Below, in pieces: positions 12,810 through 17,267 of a stretch of 17,267 nt of DNA (positions are counted from its first letter, which is position 1; the number at the start of each line of letters is the position of its first letter). A program made the translations under genes and the position numbers. The notes beneath the pieces are model-generated. The model was not told the origin of the DNA and did not search any database. It worked only from the letters and a program-made list of their open reading frames with translations. The stretch lies in assembly GCA_035275625.1 (NCBI GenBank), contig DATEMK010000356.1:1-17267 (forward strand). Reading direction: 5' to 3'. The stretch is from DATEMK01 sp035275625. Lineage in GTDB: Bacteria > Bacteroidota > Bacteroidia > AKYH767-A > OLB10.

Positions 12810-14162
12810 TTAATGCTCTACACGTACGCCCATCACCAGGATATCATCCACCTGGTCAATGTATCCTTTATATTCCTTATGGAAATTGAGCAGGTTATTA
12901 TGTTGGTCATGCAGCGAAATACCACGTTGCCGCATTAATAATTCTTTGAATTTCTTCCTTGTAAGCTTTTTGCCCTGCTCTCCTCCAAACTGATCAGCAT
13001 ATCCATCGCTGAAAAGGTAAAGTATGTCACCTTTTTTTATTTCTATCTTATGGTTGGTGTAAGGAACACGGTTTTCAACCGGCCCGATGGGCTGCTTATC
13101 GGGTTTGAATTCGAGCAATTCATAAAAAGTATCTTCTCTTGCTATCCATAAGGGAATATTGGCTCCTGCCCAAAATAATTCACGCGTATTTTTATTGAAT
13201 GCACAAACACTCGCATCCATTCCGTCTTTTACCTCAGCGTCAGAGCCAATGCTCTCTGTAATTAGCTCCGCTACTTTATCAAGAATTCTTGATGGTTGAA
13301 TAATTCCATATTCCTTCAGCGTACGGTTAAGTGCGTTATTGCATACAATGCTGATGAGCGCACCCGGCACTCCGTGACCTGTGCAATCGCACCCGGCAAA
13401 AAACACCCATTCGTTCCATGTATTTACCCAGTAGAAATCTCCGGAAACAATATCTTTGGGAAGAAACAAGATAAAGCATTCGCCCAAATGCTGTTCAATT
13501 GTTGCATTAGAAGGCAGCAAAGCGGCCTGGATTCTTTTTGCATAATTAATAGAGTTCACTAATTCTGTTTTTTCCTGCTGTATCACATCTTTTTCATGCT
13601 TCAGCCTGCTGGTGCGGCTTTCCACATGCGATGAAAGATAATGCTGCTGCACAACCCGGAATAAATCTTTGAACTTAATCTTTAATCCGCCAACAGAAAT
13701 ATTTACAGGTGAACCATAATAGCGGTTTTCAAGCTTCAGCCAGGTTCGTTTAAACGGGCTTTTTTGGTTGGCTATATATTTTTCAGGGTTTTTAACCTTC
13801 ACAATTACGCAACGGACAAAACCAACTTTATTGCTGTTTATTTCTTCCACATCCGACCAGCTGATATGCCCGGCAGAAACAAGACCTGAATTATCTGTAA
13901 AACCTTCCTTATTAAGCACCAGTCCCGGTCCCGTATCAGACATTCTCTTTATAGAATACCCTGCAACATAACCGGACACAACAGCTAATGCCAGGCTGAT
14001 GGCTACATTGAATAATATTCCGATTGAAAAGGATGTATTGCCGGTAATTTCGCTATGAATATTATTGCAAAAATTAAAAGTGAAATAAAGAGACGGCAGC
14101 AAAATAAGGATCATCACCTTTTTCCTTGGTTTTATCTCAATAGTATTTTGTTGTGTCAACAT
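12810..14162 (-). CDS. Membrane-anchored SpoIIE/PP2C-type serine phosphatase with STM3941-like N-terminus
   Basis: 450 residues. The N-terminus (1-~175) has two membrane helices (about 16-34 and 47-69), then 'GPGLVLNKEGFTDNSG', 'GHISWSDVEEI', 'VIVKVKNPEKYI' and 'YYGSPVNISVGGLK'; I recognise this as the small membrane STM3941 family, normally a stand-alone protein. A short coiled coil (about 185-205) leads into the Bacteroidota linker 'SINYAKRIQAALLPS'. The SpoIIE phosphatase domain (220-449) keeps all metal residues: D242 in 'SGDFYW', D259 in 'CDCTGHGVPGAL', D313/D316 in 'DGMDAS', D386 in 'FSDGYADQFGG', and D439/D440 near the end. It should remove phosphate from Ser/Thr of a partner such as an anti-sigma antagonist; no such partner gene is in this window. 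It is probably transcribed alone. Confidence 0.9.
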   Translation of the reverse strand: MLTQQNTIEIKPRKKVMILILLPSLYFTFNFCNNIHSEITGNTSFSIGILFNVAISLALAVVSGYVAGYSIKRMSDTGPGLVLNKEGFTDNSGLVSAGHISWSDVEEINSNKVGFVRCVIVKVKNPEKYIANQKSPFKRTWLKLENRYYGSPVNISVGGLKIKFKDLFRVVQQHYLSSHVESRTSRLKHEKDVIQQEKTELVNSINYAKRIQAALLPSNATIEQHLGECFILFLPKDIVSGDFYWVNTWNEWVFFAGCDCTGHGVPGALISIVCNNALNRTLKEYGIIQPSRILDKVAELITESIGSDAEVKDGMDASVCAFNKNTRELFWAGANIPLWIAREDTFYELLEFKPDKQPIGPVENRVPYTNHKIEIKKGDILYLFSDGYADQFGGEQGKKLTRKKFKELLMRQRGISLHDQHNNLLNFHKEYKGYIDQVDDILVMGVRVEH

Positions 14163-14182
14163 GATAATAGTCCGTTTTGCAT

Positions 14183-14215
14183 ATTATAATTTCAAGTGCA
14201 AGATGCTAATTTAAT
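14183..14215 (-). promoter_or_regulatory. Upstream motif of the phosphatase gene, shared with the Asp-box gene
   Basis: Minus strand core ATTAGCATCTTG (14210-14199) followed by TTGAAATTATAAT, about 37-48 bases before the ATG at 14162. It nearly copies the block at 12698-12730. The corresponding -7 octamer is TAATATGC, weaker than in the other copy. Confidence 0.45.
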
Positions 14216-14396
14216 TAATACGAAACATCAGTGTAAACCGTGATGTTTATAAATTTGAAACAGTGCAACGTTAATAAAATTCAAATTATTCTTTTTACTA
14301 TCTTAACCATACCGGGGTAATATTCGCATGTTGTTAAAGGAATGCAACCTGTGACCAATATTTTCGTAACATATATTAACAAGCTCAGTTTTATTC

Positions 14397-16373
14397 ATGA
14401 GGCATTTTATTAAAATCAATTTCATTTCAATCATTTTATTTTGCTGTGCAGCCGATGCGCAAAACACCCCGGAAGTTTATACCTCTGCGGGACCGGGACA
14501 GTCAATATGCGCATCATGGGATGCCTATTTAACGGGATATATGGGGGATTCAGTTGCTTCGCCTGTATGGACGACAAGCGGTGACGGAACATTCAGCGAT
14601 TCAAACGCTTTAAGCACTTCCTATACACCGGGAGCTGCAGATATTGGTGCACGGTCGGTAATTTTAACGCTCAGGGCAAGCCAAATTGGTTTTCTGCATA
14701 CCGTGAGTGATGATATGACTTTAACAATTATTCCTTCAGTGCCATCTCAACCGGCTCCGGTAACAGGAGCACCCTCCACAGCATGTCCTCCTTTAAATGG
14801 AATTATATTACGCACGGACAGTGACCCTGAAGCAACAAACTATGTGTGGTCGTCTGTTCATCCCGGTGTTAATTTTGTACCTCCTTCAACTGCTGACACA
14901 CAGGCAATAAATCTTTATTCAATCACCAGTCCTGAATACGTTATTCATGTAACAGCTTTTAATTTATGCGGTGCTTCGCCTGCACGGCCGGTTCATATCA
15001 GGAGAACGGTTATTGTTTCATCTCTTAAGGGAGTGACTACCGCCTGCGCAAATACAATAAAGCCTTATTCATGCAACAGTGTTAAGGGCGCGGTTTCTTA
15101 TAAATGGAAATCCACTGGCGGTATCAGGTTCAGTAACCATACTAATCTTTATTTAACTTCTGACACATTAGTAAATGTTTCTTTTCAGACAGGCTTTAGC
15201 TCGGGAACCATTTCAGTTGCTGCAATGACAGCCTGTTTTACCGGTCCATTTAAAACACTTTCAGTTTCTAAATCATTACCGCCTTTAGGCGAGGTAAGCG
15301 GAATAGCTTCGGTTTGCCCTGTAATATCACAAACTTATTCCGTACCTGCAGTTCCGGGAACTGCGGGCTATACATGGACATTGCCTGCACATACAACCGG
15401 CACGTCAGCAGCCAATGCAATAAATGTAGATTTTGAAAGCTCCTTCGCAGATTCAGGCAGTTTATGCGTAACTGCAACAAGCCAATGCGGAATAGCAACA
15501 GCGCCTGTTTGCAAAACAATTTATAAAGCACCACCACCCATACCAGAAAATATTACAGGTCCTGTAACCGGTGTTTGCGGGCAAACGGTTACTTACTCAA
15601 CAGCCGGTATGGAGGGTGTTACTTATAATTGGATGATTCCTTCCGGAGCAATTATTAATGGCTCTCAAACCGGAAACAGTATTTTGGTTACAATGCCGGA
15701 AAATATGAATTCAGGACGCATCCGTGTAAGTGGTACAAACGATTGCGGCACCAGTCCCCTGAGAAATCTTAATATAAAAGGGAGTCCTCCGAAGCCGGGA
15801 AGAATAACCACTAACATATATCCTGTTTATGCGTTAACTGCCGGTGCACAGTTTAGTTCCAATGTGAGCGCCCTGGGAACAGGATGTACTTTTGCATGGA
15901 CTTATCCGCCCGCGGCAACTTATAAAAGCGGGCAAGGTACATCAGAACTGGTGCTGGATTGGGGAAATGATAACGGAACAGTTACGCTCACAGCAGCAAA
16001 TTCATGCGGCACTTCATCGAGAGATTATTATGTAAACATATACGCTAAAAGAGAAGTTGGAAATATGGCAGAACCCGGAGAAGATGTAAATGAAAAGGCA
16101 ACAGAAAAAAAGAACGGCTTATTTAATTTACAAGCCTACCCTGATGAAGACAGGCGGGTAATGACTATCACTTTTTTTGCTCCTGCACAGGCAGTTTATT
16201 CCTACAGCCTGTATGACGATTCCAACCATGAAATTCTCAAAGAAAATATTGACGCAAATGAAGGCGTAAATATGTTTGAAATTGATATGGCATCTTTTCC
16301 GGCTCATATTGTTTACAGGCTGGAACTTTCTGACGGAAAAGATGCAACGCATATCCTTGTAAAGATGAAATAA
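14397..16373 (+). CDS. Secreted PKD/Ig-like repeat protein with a divergent T9SS-like C-terminus
   Basis: 658 residues. The signal peptide is about 1-21 (ends 'CCAADAQ'). The first module, ~27-113, is the typical Bacteroidota 'AGPGQSIC...VWTTSGDGTFS...SYTPGAADIG...VILTLRA' PKD-like domain. Five more modules of ~85-90 residues follow (about 115-205, 208-295, 297-382, 384-467, 469-555), each with 'xYxW' mid-module and ending in a 'TAxxxCG' strand. The last 82 residues (577-658) have the length and strand pattern of a sorting domain ('VYRLELSD', 'HILVKMK') but 'LQAYPDEDRRVMTITFF' replaces the usual YPNP start. Probably a surface or adhesion protein. The 234-bp gap upstream is divergent from the phosphatase gene; a weak -7 (TATTTTCG, 14359-14366) is its only promoter hint. 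Confidence 0.88.
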   Translation: MRHFIKINFISIILFCCAADAQNTPEVYTSAGPGQSICASWDAYLTGYMGDSVASPVWTTSGDGTFSDSNALSTSYTPGAADIGARSVILTLRASQIGFLHTVSDDMTLTIIPSVPSQPAPVTGAPSTACPPLNGIILRTDSDPEATNYVWSSVHPGVNFVPPSTADTQAINLYSITSPEYVIHVTAFNLCGASPARPVHIRRTVIVSSLKGVTTACANTIKPYSCNSVKGAVSYKWKSTGGIRFSNHTNLYLTSDTLVNVSFQTGFSSGTISVAAMTACFTGPFKTLSVSKSLPPLGEVSGIASVCPVISQTYSVPAVPGTAGYTWTLPAHTTGTSAANAINVDFESSFADSGSLCVTATSQCGIATAPVCKTIYKAPPPIPENITGPVTGVCGQTVTYSTAGMEGVTYNWMIPSGAIINGSQTGNSILVTMPENMNSGRIRVSGTNDCGTSPLRNLNIKGSPPKPGRITTNIYPVYALTAGAQFSSNVSALGTGCTFAWTYPPAATYKSGQGTSELVLDWGNDNGTVTLTAANSCGTSSRDYYVNIYAKREVGNMAEPGEDVNEKATEKKNGLFNLQAYPDEDRRVMTITFFAPAQAVYSYSLYDDSNHEILKENIDANEGVNMFEIDMASFPAHIVYRLELSDGKDATHILVKMK

Positions 16374-16422
16374 AAATTCACATTGTTACATTTCAAATTT
16401 TCCCCGGGATTCATTTTTTCCG

Positions 16423-16632
16423 CTACTTTTTCTTATTCATTACCATAATTACTACACCGCCAACTAATAGAACTGCACCGAGTACCGGGGGCCAATTGAC
16501 CTTATGATCTTTTTCTTTGTTTACTTCAATGGGTCCAAGATCAACAACTTTTTCTTTTGTCTTAAAATTAATGCTTGTGAAGACAATCATGAGAAGACCT
16601 ATGATTACTAATATACCGCCTGTTGTTTTCAT
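16423..16632 (-). CDS. Small membrane protein with two transmembrane helices
   Basis: 69 residues from ATG at 16632. Helix 1 is about residues 4-20 (ILVIIGLLMIVFTSI), and helix 2 about 48-64 (VLGAVLLVGGVVIMVMN). Between them lies a polar loop 'KTKEKVVDLGPIEVNKEKDHKVNW', then a lysine-rich end. The 'KEKVVDLGPIEV' loop recurs in small conserved membrane proteins of Bacteroidota and Proteobacteria, as far as I recall, so this is a true gene; no function is known. It lies downstream of the four-helix-bundle gene but behind a strong terminator, so it is probably transcribed on its own. Confidence 0.8.
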   Translation of the reverse strand: MKTTGGILVIIGLLMIVFTSINFKTKEKVVDLGPIEVNKEKDHKVNWPPVLGAVLLVGGVVIMVMNKKK

Positions 16633-16663
16633 AAAAATATAATTTTTAATTTCTGTTAATAAA

Positions 16664-16699
16664 TTAAAAGACCGTTTAAATAAATCAACGGTCTTTTAA
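16664..16699 (-). terminator. Intrinsic terminator after the four-helix-bundle gene
   Basis: 13-bp perfect stem (TTAAAAGACCGTT 16664-16676, AACGGTCTTTTAA 16687-16699) with a 10-base loop, flanked by A/T tracts. On the minus strand the stem ends in TCTTTTAATTTATT, 36 bases past the stop at 16735. The sequence is symmetrical enough to work in both directions. Confidence 0.75.
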
Positions 16700-16734
16700 A
16701 CTAATTGTATATGTAACTACTATAACAAAACATC

Positions 16735-17199
16735 TCATGAATTGGCAATCACCACATCCCTGAGGTTCCTGATTTTATCGTGTTGCGCTTTTACCGTGCT
16801 GTACTGTCTTTTTACTATTTGCTGCTGTTCAGAAGTAATATCATTAACATCATCCTTCAGAACATTTTCATAAGCTTTTACGGCTACATCTTCGCCAAAT
16901 TCACAGGATTTAAGAACGGTTTTGCGGTCATTCGTGCTTAGTGCCGCCCTCACATCCATCCATGCCTGGTAAACTTTTCCCGGAATCGTGGTATCCTTTT
17001 TTGGATCACCTCCTCCACTGATAACCTGTGTTGTCAATTCATCTTTAAACTGTCTGCTTGTGGAAGCATGTTCCGTAAAGAGGCTTTTCAGGTCACTTTC
17101 ATCTGTTTCTTTAGAAGCCCTGTCATAACCTTCCATACGGTCGTTATGAATTTGGATTAACCTGTTTAAAACATCTGCTGATTTTGATTTTGTTTCCAT
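16735..17199 (-). CDS. PA2169-family four-helix-bundle protein (DUF2383)
   Basis: 154 residues, the normal length of the family. Helix 1 is 'ADVLNRLIQIHNDRMEGYDRAS' (about 8-29), helix 2 'LKSLFTEHASTSRQFKDELTTQV' (37-59), then a 'GGGDPKKDTTIPGKVYQAW' turn, helix 3 'VLKSCEFGEDVAVKAYENVL' (95-114), and helix 4 'SEQQQIVKRQYSTVKAQHDKIRNLRD' (123-148). It is a ferritin-like bundle with candidate metal ligands E23, E43, H44, E100, E103 and H140. In other bacteria, DUF2383 proteins go with general stress genes; a role in metal or oxidative stress is plausible but not proven. The 68 bases upstream to the window edge hold a near-consensus -7 (TATATTGG on the minus strand, 17234-17227). Confidence 0.88.
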   Translation of the reverse strand: METKSKSADVLNRLIQIHNDRMEGYDRASKETDESDLKSLFTEHASTSRQFKDELTTQVISGGGDPKKDTTIPGKVYQAWMDVRAALSTNDRKTVLKSCEFGEDVAVKAYENVLKDDVNDITSEQQQIVKRQYSTVKAQHDKIRNLRDVVIANS

Positions 17200-17267
17200 T
17201 TTGATTTTGATTTTAGATTTGTTGTTCCAATATATATATTTATTACTATTAAAACTTATGCCACAGA

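Overview
The window looks like the chromosome of a Bacteroidota bacterium. Four secreted proteins pair a signal peptide with a type IX secretion (T9SS) C-terminal sorting domain or a divergent version of one. Candidate promoters fit the Bacteroidota consensus (TTTG at -33, TAnnTTTG at -7) rather than the E. coli one. The families seen (choice-of-anchor L, PKD/Ig-like modules, SdiA-regulated lipoprotein, SpoIIE phosphatase with an NYAKRIQ linker) are typical of that phylum. There are no rRNA or tRNA genes, complete insertion sequences, phage genes or CRISPR arrays.

Layout. (1) Bases 1-2700 are an accessory stretch read on the minus strand: the 5' end of a gene running off the left edge, a five-module zinc-ribbon protein, a 21-bp tandem array, and a DUF4160/DUF2442 pair. 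Each of these four units is preceded by a copy of a ~120-bp repeat (A-D). (2) 2734-3952 holds small minus-strand genes: an AraC-type regulator, a VOC-fold protein and a small winged-helix-like protein. (3) 4007-6949 has two divergent secreted T9SS proteins. (4) 7050-10065 is a likely operon: OmpR-type response regulator, sensor kinase and SdiA-regulated-type lipoprotein, all minus strand. A degenerate fifth repeat copy (E) lies at its 3' end. (5) 10330-12624 pairs a BNR/Asp-box T9SS protein with a methyltransferase, stop touching start. (6) 12810-14162 is a membrane-anchored SpoIIE/PP2C phosphatase with an STM3941-like N-terminus. (7) 14397-16373 (+) is a PKD-like repeat secreted protein. (8) 16423-17199 (minus) holds a two-helix membrane protein and a PA2169-type four-helix-bundle protein, separated by a strong terminator.

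The most interesting signal is the ~120-bp repeat. On the minus strand, copies A, B and C each contain TTTG-N20-TACTTTTG, a complete Bacteroidota promoter, and D has one change in the -33 box. A and B point at start codons about 65-75 bases from the -7 box, D at one 90 bases away, and C into the 21-bp array. Copy E, which has no minus-strand gene in front of it, has lost both boxes. The repeat therefore looks like a duplicated or mobile promoter module wiring several accessory genes to the same control. The second signal is the 21-bp array: 13 good units with a GATC every two helical turns, and a seven-unit (147-bp) higher-order repeat.
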